Positions 1 through 5,942 of a DNA stretch of 8,664 nucleotides are shown here, in pieces. Source of the stretch: JBCCZC01 sp039188505 (lineage in GTDB: Bacteria; Pseudomonadota; Gammaproteobacteria; Xanthomonadales; SZUA-38). The position numbers and the translations under genes were made by a program. The notes beneath the pieces were generated by a model that saw only the letters and a list, made by a program, of their open reading frames with translations, was not told where the DNA came from and ran no database searches. The stretch is taken from NCBI GenBank assembly GCA_039188505.1, contig JBCCZC010000239.1, positions 1-8,664 of the forward strand, in the 5' to 3' direction. Each line of letters starts with the position of its first letter. Positions within the stretch are counted from its first letter, which is position 1.

Positions 1-824
1 ATGGCGCGGGCGAGGAAGGTCAGCTCGGCCATGAATCCGCGGGATCCCAGGCGGAGCACGATGACACGCTCCCGCCGCGCGTTCTCTTCGGCAAAGGCAT
101 CGAGGAGGTGGGCCGCGTCTTCGGGGCCGACCTGATCCGGGTGAACGGCGGGCCGGGCGCCCGTGCTGGATCGAACCGGCCCGCGAACGTTTCCCAAGCT
201 GGACCAGCGCGGGCGCCTTTCGACGTGTCGCAGCAGCGCGTAGTCGGATGCGTAGATCTGCTTGACCCGATCGCGCAGCGATGGCGTCAGCTCATCGGGC
301 CGCAGGAAGAAGCGATCGTAGGAATAGTCCGCGGCGCGACCATCGCGAGAGCGGCGCTGCGGCAGCTCGGTCCACGTCGGCACACCGAGCCACCGGTAGA
401 CCTGGCGGAGATCGTGCTCCAGCGTCTCCACGCGGAGCCAGAAGTCGGCGGCGTTCTCGTCGACATAGGTCGCCTGGGGCCGGATGTGAGCGTCCTGCCA
501 GCCGCCCTCGACGCTCGCGAGGAATGCCTCGAAACGCGCGAGGTTGTCCGGCAATTCCGTGAATGCGGGGAAGCTCGACTTGCCGGCCTTACGCGCCATC
601 TCGGCCCGGAGGGAGATCTCACCGTAGCCCGAGAGGCAACGTTCGACCGGATCCCGCAAGGCACAGATCCGGACGAACGTGTGCTCGTCGGTGATCAGCT
701 CCCGGCGAAGGCTCTCGGAGTCCGGATCGAGGCGCTTCACATCCCCGCGCAGCGTGCTGGACGCGTTCTTTGCGATCAGGTGGACAAGCAGTCCGTGTTT
801 TCGCGAGACGTGGCAAAGCCCCAT
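1..824 (-). CDS. Sulfotransferase family protein, 3' end beyond the left edge
   Basis: Likely a PAPS-dependent sulfotransferase that moves a sulfuryl group onto a carbohydrate or other acceptor; the acceptor cannot be told. From the ATG at 824 the frame stays open for 274 codons to the window edge, so the C-terminus is missing. Residues 16-25 (LIAKNASSTL) look like the 5'-phosphosulfate-binding loop with its Lys and Ser/Thr. Residues 55-67 (ALRDPVERCLSGY) match the 3'-phosphate-binding motif, with R57 and S65 as likely ligands. No signal peptide or membrane segment is seen, so it is probably cytosolic. The ATG is the only usual start codon after the preceding in-frame stop; a weak GAGG lies 11 bases upstream of it. 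The gene lies 48 bases after the DUF1796-like gene, in the same frame, and is probably cotranscribed with it. The fold assignment is fairly sure; the substrate is unknown. Confidence 0.8.
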   Translation of the reverse strand, partial: MGLCHVSRKHGLLVHLIAKNASSTLRGDVKRLDPDSESLRRELITDEHTFVRICALRDPVERCLSGYGEISLRAEMARKAGKSSFPAFTELPDNLARFEAFLASVEGGWQDAHIRPQATYVDENAADFWLRVETLEHDLRQVYRWLGVPTWTELPQRRSRDGRAADYSYDRFFLRPDELTPSLRDRVKQIYASDYALLRHVERRPRWSSLGNVRGPVRSSTGARPAVHPDQVGPEDAAHLLDAFAEENARRERVIVLRLGSRGFMAELTFLARA

Positions 825-872
825 GCCGCTGGTTGCCTCGAAATCGTGACTTCGGCCGTAGTCTAGCTCGAA

Positions 873-1658
873 TCAGGTCGAGACCCGCGGGCTGCGCCAG
901 CGTGACGTGGGCTCGCGCCGACCGTCGGCGCGCGCGAAGTCCCGCTCGAGCGCGATCCAGCGCTCCTGCCAGTCCCGGTCACCCCGGCAGCGCAGGCGAC
1001 GATAGGTGACGTCGTCGGTGTCCGGCGCGGCAGCGAAGAATGCGTCCACGGCGGCGTCGACCTTCGGGTGGCGGCGCCGGGCTTCCATGAATCCGGCAAG
1101 CAGATGGAACCGCAGCTCGGGGAAGCGTGAACGAATGCACTCGGCGAAAGCGACCGACTCTTCGGCCAGGAGCGTCAGCTTGGCCTGGACGTCGAGGTCC
1201 TCGTTAACGAGATAGCGCCCGTGCGCCGCGCAGTCGCACTTTCGGTAGTAGATGAACGATAGCGGCCGATCCCCCCGCAGCAGGGCGCGGAATCGGCTGG
1301 CCTTGCGGGCGAAGCGGACCGGCAGCTCCTGCACGTCGGGCCAGTGGATAAAGGCGATATCCGGATAGGCCGCGTGCACGACCTGCTGCGTGTCCATGTC
1401 GCGCGCGGCGAGCCGCACCCGCCCCGGCTTCTCCGGCGTGTTCCACTCCGGGTGGTGTCGACGGACATAGTTCTCCGGACGATCGAAGCCCGCGAAGTCG
1501 GTCTCGATGATGCGTCGAACATCGACCAGCCCGCGGTCGAGGTTCCACAGGTGGTCGAAGAACTCGTTCGCAGGGGTCAGCTTGCGTGGCGCCAGGAGGT
1601 ACAGCGAGACGTCGCAGCCGCCGCCAAGGGACACGGGAATAGGAGAGTGCCTGCTCAC
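873..1658 (-). CDS. DUF1796-like putative papain-like cysteine peptidase
   Basis: A 261-residue protein resembling the DUF1796 family, described as putative papain-like cysteine peptidases; no substrate is known for most members. Near the N-terminus VSLGGGCDVSLYL (residues 9-21) places C15 where the family has its conserved Ser-Leu-Gly-x-x-Cys. FFDHLWN (33-39) corresponds to the family's Phe-Asp-Trp region, and YVRRHHPEW (64-72) supplies histidines. A later FIHWP segment and RFRALLRGDRPLSFIYYR fit the rest of the pattern. No signal peptide is visible. The start is a GTG preceded by AGGA seven bases upstream; no better start precedes it. The next gene is a sulfotransferase, so a role in making or modifying a surface glycan is possible, but that is inferred from context only. 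Peptidase activity is unproven. Confidence 0.7.
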   Translation of the reverse strand: MSRHSPIPVSLGGGCDVSLYLLAPRKLTPANEFFDHLWNLDRGLVDVRRIIETDFAGFDRPENYVRRHHPEWNTPEKPGRVRLAARDMDTQQVVHAAYPDIAFIHWPDVQELPVRFARKASRFRALLRGDRPLSFIYYRKCDCAAHGRYLVNEDLDVQAKLTLLAEESVAFAECIRSRFPELRFHLLAGFMEARRRHPKVDAAVDAFFAAAPDTDDVTYRRLRCRGDRDWQERWIALERDFARADGRREPTSRWRSPRVST

Positions 1659-1664
1659 GCGGGC

Positions 1665-1673
1665 ATCCTAGCA
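1665..1673 (-). promoter_or_regulatory. Candidate extended -10 promoter for the DUF1796/sulfotransferase pair
   Basis: On the minus strand TGCTAGGAT fits the extended -10 pattern TG-N-TAnnnT, with TAGGAT matching four of six consensus bases. It ends six bases before the GTG at 1658, so transcription would begin at or next to the start codon and give a leaderless message. The same bases contain the AGGA that could act as a ribosome binding site on a longer transcript, so both readings cannot be in use at once. No convincing -35 was found. Confidence 0.25.
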
Positions 1674-1896
1674 CCGGCCCCGAAATGCCGGGTGGGAACG
1701 GTTGCAGCAGCTTGCCGAGGGGTTCGCCGACCTCGGCTCCTTCGACATCCCGGGCCAGCGCTTCGGCCGGCACGCTATCCGTTTTTCTGGGGCCGTGCCC
1801 GCGCCACCGGTAAGCGCATCGAGCCCCGGAAGGCCTTCATGGCGGGGCGATTCGCCAGGGTCGAAGTCCGCAGCGCAGCAGAGCGGAATTCGCAAG
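1674..1896. other. Divergent intergenic region, no gene seen
   Basis: This stretch separates the leftward DUF1796-like gene from the rightward small ORF. Several frames are open across it on both strands, but their translations are rich in Arg, Pro and Ser, lack any recognisable domain and look like GC-rich noise. A perfect 7-bp hairpin (GCCGAGG at 1714-1720, CCTCGGC at 1731-1737, 10-base loop) lies inside with no T-run on either side. It could be a leader structure of the leftward transcript or chance. Confidence 0.4.
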
Positions 1897-1925
1897 TTGA
1901 CGCCCGGTCGACCGATCGCTAGCGT
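1897..1925 (+). promoter_or_regulatory. Candidate sigma70 promoter for the small ORF and zinc-ribbon gene
   Basis: TTGACG (1897-1902, five of six -35 bases) and TAGCGT (1920-1925, T, A and final T of the -10) are separated by exactly 17 bases. Transcription would start near 1932, leaving about 50 bases of leader before the ATG at 1981 and its ribosome binding site. Spacing and position are good but the -10 is weak. Confidence 0.4.
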
Positions 1926-1970
1926 CTGCGGTTTCTGGCACTGACCGGTGGGGCGGTTGCTGCCGCGGGG

Positions 1971-1975
1971 AGGAG
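1971..1975 (+). promoter_or_regulatory. Strong ribosome binding site AGGAG
   Basis: AGGAG lies five bases before the ATG at 1981 and sits in the longer purine run GGGGAGGAGAA. It is the only strong Shine-Dalgarno sequence ahead of the zinc-ribbon gene and it serves the small ORF, not the larger gene directly. Confidence 0.5.
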
Positions 1976-1980
1976 AACTC

Positions 1981-2118
1981 ATGACAGGGTCAAGGGCATT
2001 CCTACGGCTGTTGCCGGGCGCCACGGTACGCGTTCGAAGGACGCCCGCAGCGGCACGGCGCCGGCCGACTCACGCCGGAATCTCAGTGCGCCTCGCTGGC
2101 CGGCGGCGCGGGCGATGA
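1981..2118 (+). CDS. Small 45-codon ORF coupled to the zinc-ribbon protein gene
   Basis: An ATG ORF of 45 codons with AGGAG five bases upstream; its TGA (2116-2118) overlaps the next gene's ATG (2115-2117) as ATGA, the usual layout for translational coupling. The peptide begins MTGSRAFLRLLPGATVRVRR and holds 13 arginines in 45 residues; no domain, signal peptide or conserved motif is recognised. The following gene has no good ribosome binding site of its own, which supports a leader role: ribosomes loaded at 1971 would finish here and restart at 2115. It could instead be an unused ORF in GC-rich DNA, where Arg-rich translations are common. The function of the peptide itself is unknown. Confidence 0.4.
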   Translation: MTGSRAFLRLLPGATVRVRRTPAAARRRPTHAGISVRLAGRRRGR

Positions 2119-3329
2119 GCCAGTACGTCACCTTCAAACTGATCAGCATGGGAGTCGCCTCCGGTCACGCCGCGGAAGAGGTTGCGGTACGCCTGAGCAA
2201 GGCGCTCAAGCTTCCACCCGAGAAAGCGCAGGCCCTGACGCGGGGCAACGTGACGCTGAAGCGAGGCCTCACGAAGGCCAACGCCGAGGACTACCAGAGA
2301 AAGCTCGCGACCCTGGGGCTCACGACCCACGTCGAGCGGGTCGCTCCGCCAAGACCGTCGTCGGGTATGGCCTTGGAACTGGAACCGCTCGGGGATGAGC
2401 CGGAGCCGGAGCCCGAGCCTGGGCCTGAGCCGACCGAGGCGCCCGAAACGCCCGAAACGCCCGAAACGCCGGAGGAGGCTGCGACGACGATCACCTGTCC
2501 CAAGTGCGGGCACGTGCAGCCGAAGGCGGAGCAGTGCGAGGCCTGTGGCGTCTTCTTCCACAAACTGGCGCCGAATCCGCCGGAAGCCGGTCGCGTCACC
2601 GGAGGCGCTGGCGCCGAGCCCATCGCGGGACCGCCCGCTGACGATCGCGGGGACGACGATGACGAGGACGACGACGAGAGAGCCCCAACGGAGCAGCCGC
2701 TGCAGCCGAAGGCGCTTGCGGGTGCCGCGGCCGTCGCGCTGCTCGGCGCCCTCGTTTGGAGGTTCATCGCGACCGCCTTCGGCCTGGAGCTGGGTGCGCT
2801 GGCCTGGGCGATCGGCGGTGCCGTCGGCTTCACGGCGGCGTCGCTGGGCTCCGAGGGTCGAGCCTCAGGGGTCGCCTGCGCGATCCTCGTGCTGCTGTCG
2901 ATCGTGTTCGGCAAGTACATGACCGTGGATGAGGTGAAAGACCAGGTCGCGGACCTGTTCATGGGGATCGATCAGACCGAGCTGGTCGCTCTCTACGACG
3001 AGGAGATGGCGGATGCGGAAGCTTTCGCCTCGGTTTCGGACGAGGCGTCGCTCCGTGGGTTTATGGTCGAACGCGACTACACGGATCGGGTCGATCCGGC
3101 GACCATCCCCGCCGCCGATGTCGCGGCCTTCGAGGCGGAGACGCGACCGCGCCTGCTTCAGCTCCGCTTCGCGCAGCCGAGCTATGAGCAGTGGCTGCAG
3201 GGGCTGATGGGGGAGTTCTCGGATATCAGCTCGTTCGAGATCCTCCAGGAGAGCTTCGGTCTATTCGATATCATCTTTCTGGTTCTCGGCATGACCACGG
3301 CCTTCCGCCTAGGCAGCCGCGAGAGTTGA
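2115..3329 (+). CDS. Zinc-ribbon membrane protein with N-terminal cytosolic domain
   Basis: A 404-residue protein of unknown function. Residues 1-78 resemble a small domain often found at the N-terminus of bacterial zinc-ribbon or RDD-type membrane proteins (lysine-rich, with a VTLKRGL-like core and a Leu-Gly-Leu turn). A Glu/Pro and Pro-Glu-Thr linker (about 95-122) leads to a zinc ribbon with C128, C131, C141 and C144 (CPKCG ... CEACG). A very acidic run (about 176-188) follows, then three hydrophobic segments at roughly 201-222, 226-245 and 252-266, a soluble region, and a last hydrophobic segment near 380-396. It should sit in the inner membrane with the ribbon in the cytosol, since no signal peptide precedes it. 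The ATG is supported by the conserved-looking N-terminus and by the ATGA overlap with the small ORF. A sensing or scaffolding role is possible but not shown. Confidence 0.85.
   Translation: MSQYVTFKLISMGVASGHAAEEVAVRLSKALKLPPEKAQALTRGNVTLKRGLTKANAEDYQRKLATLGLTTHVERVAPPRPSSGMALELEPLGDEPEPEPEPGPEPTEAPETPETPETPEEAATTITCPKCGHVQPKAEQCEACGVFFHKLAPNPPEAGRVTGGAGAEPIAGPPADDRGDDDDEDDDERAPTEQPLQPKALAGAAAVALLGALVWRFIATAFGLELGALAWAIGGAVGFTAASLGSEGRASGVACAILVLLSIVFGKYMTVDEVKDQVADLFMGIDQTELVALYDEEMADAEAFASVSDEASLRGFMVERDYTDRVDPATIPAADVAAFEAETRPRLLQLRFAQPSYEQWLQGLMGEFSDISSFEILQESFGLFDIIFLVLGMTTAFRLGSRES
2442..2468 (+). repeat. Tandem 9-bp repeat, three perfect copies
   Basis: CCCGAAACG occurs three times head to tail, in frame, coding Pro-Glu-Thr each time within the linker before the zinc ribbon. 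A less regular GAGCCG-type run coding Glu-Pro lies just upstream (2397-2432). Such units can change copy number by slippage and would alter linker length without breaking the frame. Confidence 0.85.
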
Positions 3330-3549
3330 ACACCTGTCTGCGAACGGGCCCGGATCGATCGCGACACGATGAAGTATCGCCGGCGGGTTGACGCGATCGT
3401 CCGCCTGGTCGATCACCGCGTGCGCGCGGCGTGACCTGACCCACGGCGCAGCGCGGACGTGGGATCCCCGCCGTCGCTGGCCGAGATCGCGTCTGCCAGC
3501 AGTCCCCGCTATCCTGCGAGCTCGTGAAGACGTGGGTTGAGGCGGGGCG
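3330..3549. other. Intergenic region, no gene or clear terminator
   Basis: About 220 bases between two plus-strand genes. A TTGACG (3388-3393) is followed after 17 bases by GATCAC, which is too poor a -10 to call. A 21-codon ORF at 3369-3434 lacks a ribosome binding site. No strong hairpin with a T-run was found after the stop at 3329. Confidence 0.4.
3539..3542 (+). promoter_or_regulatory. Ribosome binding site GAGG that decides the start at 3550
   Basis: GAGG lies seven bases before the ATG at 3550. An in-frame TGA at 3538-3540 rules out any earlier start in this frame, so this site fixes the start of the 511-residue barrel protein in the sequence as given. Confidence 0.5.
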
Positions 3550-5085
3550 ATGAGCCTGGGTGGAGTAGCCGCGGCTGGGGTGCTGCTGGCCGGCGCATCA
3601 GGGACATTTCTCGAGGGCCTGCGGGAGCTCGATCTCAACGACTACGCGGCGGGCGTGGCCTACTCGGCCCGCACCTTGCCCTATGGCGGCGCCGATCAGT
3701 CCTGGTCCGTCTTTCCCTACCTGACCTCGGTCGAGGATTCGACGCTGACGACCAACGCCTTCGTCATCCGCAACGGCGCCTTCGGTTTCCGAAACGTCCT
3801 CGACTCCGGCTTCGAGTACGGCGTCCTGGCGCACGTCGAAACCCTCAGCTTCGGGACCAATCCCGCGCCGGAGCTGGCCATCTTCGACCCGCCAGCCTGG
3901 ACCCTGGAACTCGGCCCGACAATCGGCTGGCGCGGCTTGCCGATCCAGCCGGACCTGAGCATCTTCAAGGGCGTGATCGGCGGGCATTCGGGTTTGACCG
4001 GACGGTTCTCCCTCTCGCTGCCGATCGATCTGGCGAACGGCTATGTCGTGCCCTACGTCTCCGCGATCCGGCAGGATGACGACTTCGTCGCCTACTACTA
4101 CGACGTTCCACCGGCGCCGACCGCGGCGGGCCCCCTCGATTTCACCCCCGAGGACGCCACCAACATCCGGGTCGGATTCCGCGCCGGCTACCGGGTCAGC
4201 GAGTTCTGGATCGTCACCCTTAGCGCGTGGGTCGAGGAGCTCGACGACGTGATCACCAGCAGCCCGCTGGTCGACGAGGAGCGGATGTACGGCGCCACCG
4301 TCGGGCTCGCCTATAACCGCTCCATCTTCCGGGACAGCAACCCGGATGCCCTCGCGCTCGCCGACGACTCGGACTATGTGTTGAGCATGATGGCGGTCTT
4401 TGCCAACGTGGATTCCGACCTGACGGTGCCCGACGCGGGGGTGCGGATCGAGCGGCAGGTCGACGTCGAGGACGCGCTGGGCCTCGAGGATGACGCCACC
4501 ATCTATCGGGTCGACGGCATGGTGCGTTTCGGTCGCAACCATCGCATCGAGATGGGCTACTCGGAGCTGAATCGATCTGCGTCGGTGACCCTGTCGCGCG
4601 ACGTCCTGCTTGGTGACACGCGCTTCGCCGCGGGGGAGCGCGTCAACGCGCGCTACACGACGCGCTATCCGCGGGCTGCCTACGGGTATTCGTTCCTACG
4701 GGACGATCAGAAGGAACTGGGCGTGCTGGTGGGTGTTCAGGTGCCGAGCCTCAGCTCGACGGTATCCGGCAGCGATGGCGACGTCGTCGAACGGGACGCT
4801 GCCAACAGCCCGGTGCTCTCGGTCGGCGCCTTCGCGCGGGTGGCGCTACGCGGCGACTTCTCGGCGCAGGCGCGGATCGAGACCGCCAATGGCGACTTCG
4901 ATCGCTACAGCGGTCGGGTGATCGACTTTCTCGCGTCAGCGGACTGGGAGGCCAGGCCATGGCTCGACCTCAGCCTGGGCTATGCCATCCACCACGCCCG
5001 ACTGGAAGCTCTCGACCGCAGCTTCGTGGGGACCACGCGACAGCGCTACAGCGGCTTCTATGCCGGGATGCGCCTGACCTTCTGA
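3550..5085 (+). CDS. Double-barrel outer membrane protein (MipA/OmpV-like plus second barrel)
   Basis: A 511-residue predicted outer-membrane protein. Residues 31-256 follow the MipA/OmpV pattern: an early Tyr-Ala-Ala-Gly-Val-Ala-Tyr strand, a Tyr-Gly-Gly turn, GFEYGVLAHVETL, LELGPTIGWRG, VPYVSAIRQDDD with YYYDV (182-186), and a closing YGATVGLAYN strand. Residues about 276-511 form a second set of alternating strands, with HRIEMGYSELNRSASVTL (331-348), VLLGDTRFAAGE and AAYGYSFLRDD, ending in Phe, the usual C-terminal signal for outer-membrane assembly. MipA relatives are normally near half this length, so this looks like a fusion. The N-terminus (MSLGGVAAAGVLLAGASG) is hydrophobic enough for a signal peptide but has no Lys or Arg, which is unusual. 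The gene converges on the SYLF gene. What the barrels carry or bind is unknown. Confidence 0.8.
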   Translation: MSLGGVAAAGVLLAGASGTFLEGLRELDLNDYAAGVAYSARTLPYGGADQSWSVFPYLTSVEDSTLTTNAFVIRNGAFGFRNVLDSGFEYGVLAHVETLSFGTNPAPELAIFDPPAWTLELGPTIGWRGLPIQPDLSIFKGVIGGHSGLTGRFSLSLPIDLANGYVVPYVSAIRQDDDFVAYYYDVPPAPTAAGPLDFTPEDATNIRVGFRAGYRVSEFWIVTLSAWVEELDDVITSSPLVDEERMYGATVGLAYNRSIFRDSNPDALALADDSDYVLSMMAVFANVDSDLTVPDAGVRIERQVDVEDALGLEDDATIYRVDGMVRFGRNHRIEMGYSELNRSASVTLSRDVLLGDTRFAAGERVNARYTTRYPRAAYGYSFLRDDQKELGVLVGVQVPSLSSTVSGSDGDVVERDAANSPVLSVGAFARVALRGDFSAQARIETANGDFDRYSGRVIDFLASADWEARPWLDLSLGYAIHHARLEALDRSFVGTTRQRYSGFYAGMRLTF

Positions 5086-5096
5086 GCGCGGGCCCA

Positions 5097-5110
5097 GCGG
5101 CCTCAGCCGC
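5097..5110. other. Short GC hairpin between convergent genes
   Basis: GCGGC (5097-5101), CTCA loop, GCCGC (5106-5110): a perfect 5-bp stem. It sits in the 17-base gap between convergent stops and covers the stop codon of the leftward gene. There is no T-run on either side, so a termination role is only possible. Confidence 0.25.
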
Positions 5111-5684
5111 CGCGGACCGGGCGGAAGCGGAACTTCATGCCCCCGAGGGCGGCTTCGTACATCAGGCCGCCGCGGGCGATCGAGAAGACCGCCATCCCGC
5201 GGGAGTAGTCCCCGAGCACTGCGGCATCGTTCCGGCCGCCGCTGATACCGGCGCCAGCGCCGCCGGCGGTCGAGGCTCGCGCCGACGCGCCCGCCGTGAT
5301 GGCCACGGCGCTCGCCTGGGCGCCGAACTCGAAGTTGCCCTGGGTGAACTCGCGCAGGGAGCGCTCGTCCTCGAAGAAGATGATCATGCTGTAGACCTGG
5401 CCACCGAGCTGCAGGCCAACGCTCAGCTGGGTCATGGTGACGTTGCCGTGGTGGGTGCCGTCCGCGAGGAAAACCCGCCCGCGTCCGCGCGCCGCGCCGA
5501 TACCCACACCCCCCTGGCCGATGCTCGGAAAAACCGCCCAGGCGTGCGCCGAGTCGAAGTAGATGGCGCTGTCCCCGGCGTCCTGGAACGACTCCATGGT
5601 GTCCTCGAAGCTGTCCGCGATGGCGGCGTTGGCGAGGAGCAGGAGCAAGGCCAGCAGGCCGGCGGGGGCGATTCGGTTGGTCAT
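5103..5684 (-). CDS. Exported lipid-binding SYLF (YSC84) domain protein
   Basis: A 193-residue protein of the SYLF/YSC84 family, whose members bind phospholipids, especially phosphoinositides in eukaryotes; the role of bacterial members is not settled. Residues 1-23 form a clear signal peptide (charged MTNR, a leucine-rich core, Ala-x-Ala ending), so the mature protein is periplasmic or outer-membrane associated. The SYLF core spans about 40-187: AWAVFPSIGQGGVGIGAARG (48-67), a GRGRVFLADG turn, VTMTQLSVGLQLGGQVYSMI (82-101), IFFEDERSLREFTQGNFEFG, then an Ala/Gly-rich stretch (123-150). The length is normal for exported bacterial members. The start has GGGAG six bases upstream. It lies alone on the minus strand, with a 258-base gap ahead of it. 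Family assignment is firm; the ligand is not known. Confidence 0.93.
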   Translation of the reverse strand: MTNRIAPAGLLALLLLLANAAIADSFEDTMESFQDAGDSAIYFDSAHAWAVFPSIGQGGVGIGAARGRGRVFLADGTHHGNVTMTQLSVGLQLGGQVYSMIIFFEDERSLREFTQGNFEFGAQASAVAITAGASARASTAGGAGAGISGGRNDAAVLGDYSRGMAVFSIARGGLMYEAALGGMKFRFRPVRGG

Positions 5685-5894
5685 GGGGTTCTCCCTGCTA
5701 CCAGGATCATCAAGTCCGTTGGCGAAGTGTCGTAACTGCTCCAGCGACGGAACGCGGTCCCGTCGGGTTCAGCATCCGGTCCGGTCTCGCGAGTGTACGC
5801 GAAAGCGCCTTTGTGCTCGATCCAACCGACGAAGGGTGGATACCGGAACGAAGGCGAGAGTCGAAACGCTTTGCGTGGTTGTCGGCCACGTTGG
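5685..5894. other. Intergenic region upstream of the SYLF gene
   Basis: This region should hold the leftward promoter of the SYLF gene. TACACT on the minus strand (5792-5797) could be a -10, about 108 bases before the start codon, but no -35 is well placed. The hexamer is the loop of a perfect inverted repeat, TCGCG (5787-5791) and CGCGA (5798-5802), a spacing that would suit a regulator site or simply GC-rich chance. Open frames crossing the region on the plus strand show no domain. Confidence 0.35.
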
Positions 5895-5939
5895 CGGCCT
5901 GGCTTTGCGGTTCCGACCTGGCCGCGAAAGCTCAGGCCG
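5895..5939 (-). terminator. Long imperfect hairpin just after the outer-membrane barrel gene
   Basis: Three helical blocks pair across an 11-base loop: CGGCCT (5895-5900) with AGGCCG (5934-5939), GCTTT (5902-5906) with AAAGC (5927-5931), and GCGG (5907-5910) with CCGC (5922-5925), with small bulges between. That is 15 base pairs beginning three bases past the stop at 5943. There is no U-run, so it may end transcription weakly, protect the 3' end, or be a REP-like element. Confidence 0.4.
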
Positions 5940-5942
5940 GTG

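Noticed and set aside
108..866. A 252-codon open frame on the plus strand at the left end
   Set aside because: The minus strand over the same bases reads as a sulfotransferase with both PAPS-binding motifs; the plus frame has no recognisable domain.
873..875. UGA between the DUF1796 and sulfotransferase frames read as selenocysteine
   Set aside because: No SECIS-like hairpin was recognised just downstream, and neither family is known to use selenocysteine at this place.
1204..2024. Overlapping open frames on both strands across 1659-1980 that could suggest an eroded transposase
   Set aside because: No transposase motif, terminal inverted repeat or target duplication could be identified.
3369..3434. 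A 21-codon ORF in the gap before the double-barrel gene
   Set aside because: It has no ribosome binding site, no motif and no overlap with the next gene.
3598..4542. A 314-codon open frame on the minus strand inside the double-barrel gene
   Set aside because: It is antisense to clear barrel strands, and its His/Asp/Val-rich translation is typical of a shadow frame.
4959..5735. A 258-codon open frame on the plus strand over the end of the barrel gene and the SYLF gene
   Set aside because: Both genes beneath it have firm family assignments in other frames; this frame joins their shadows.
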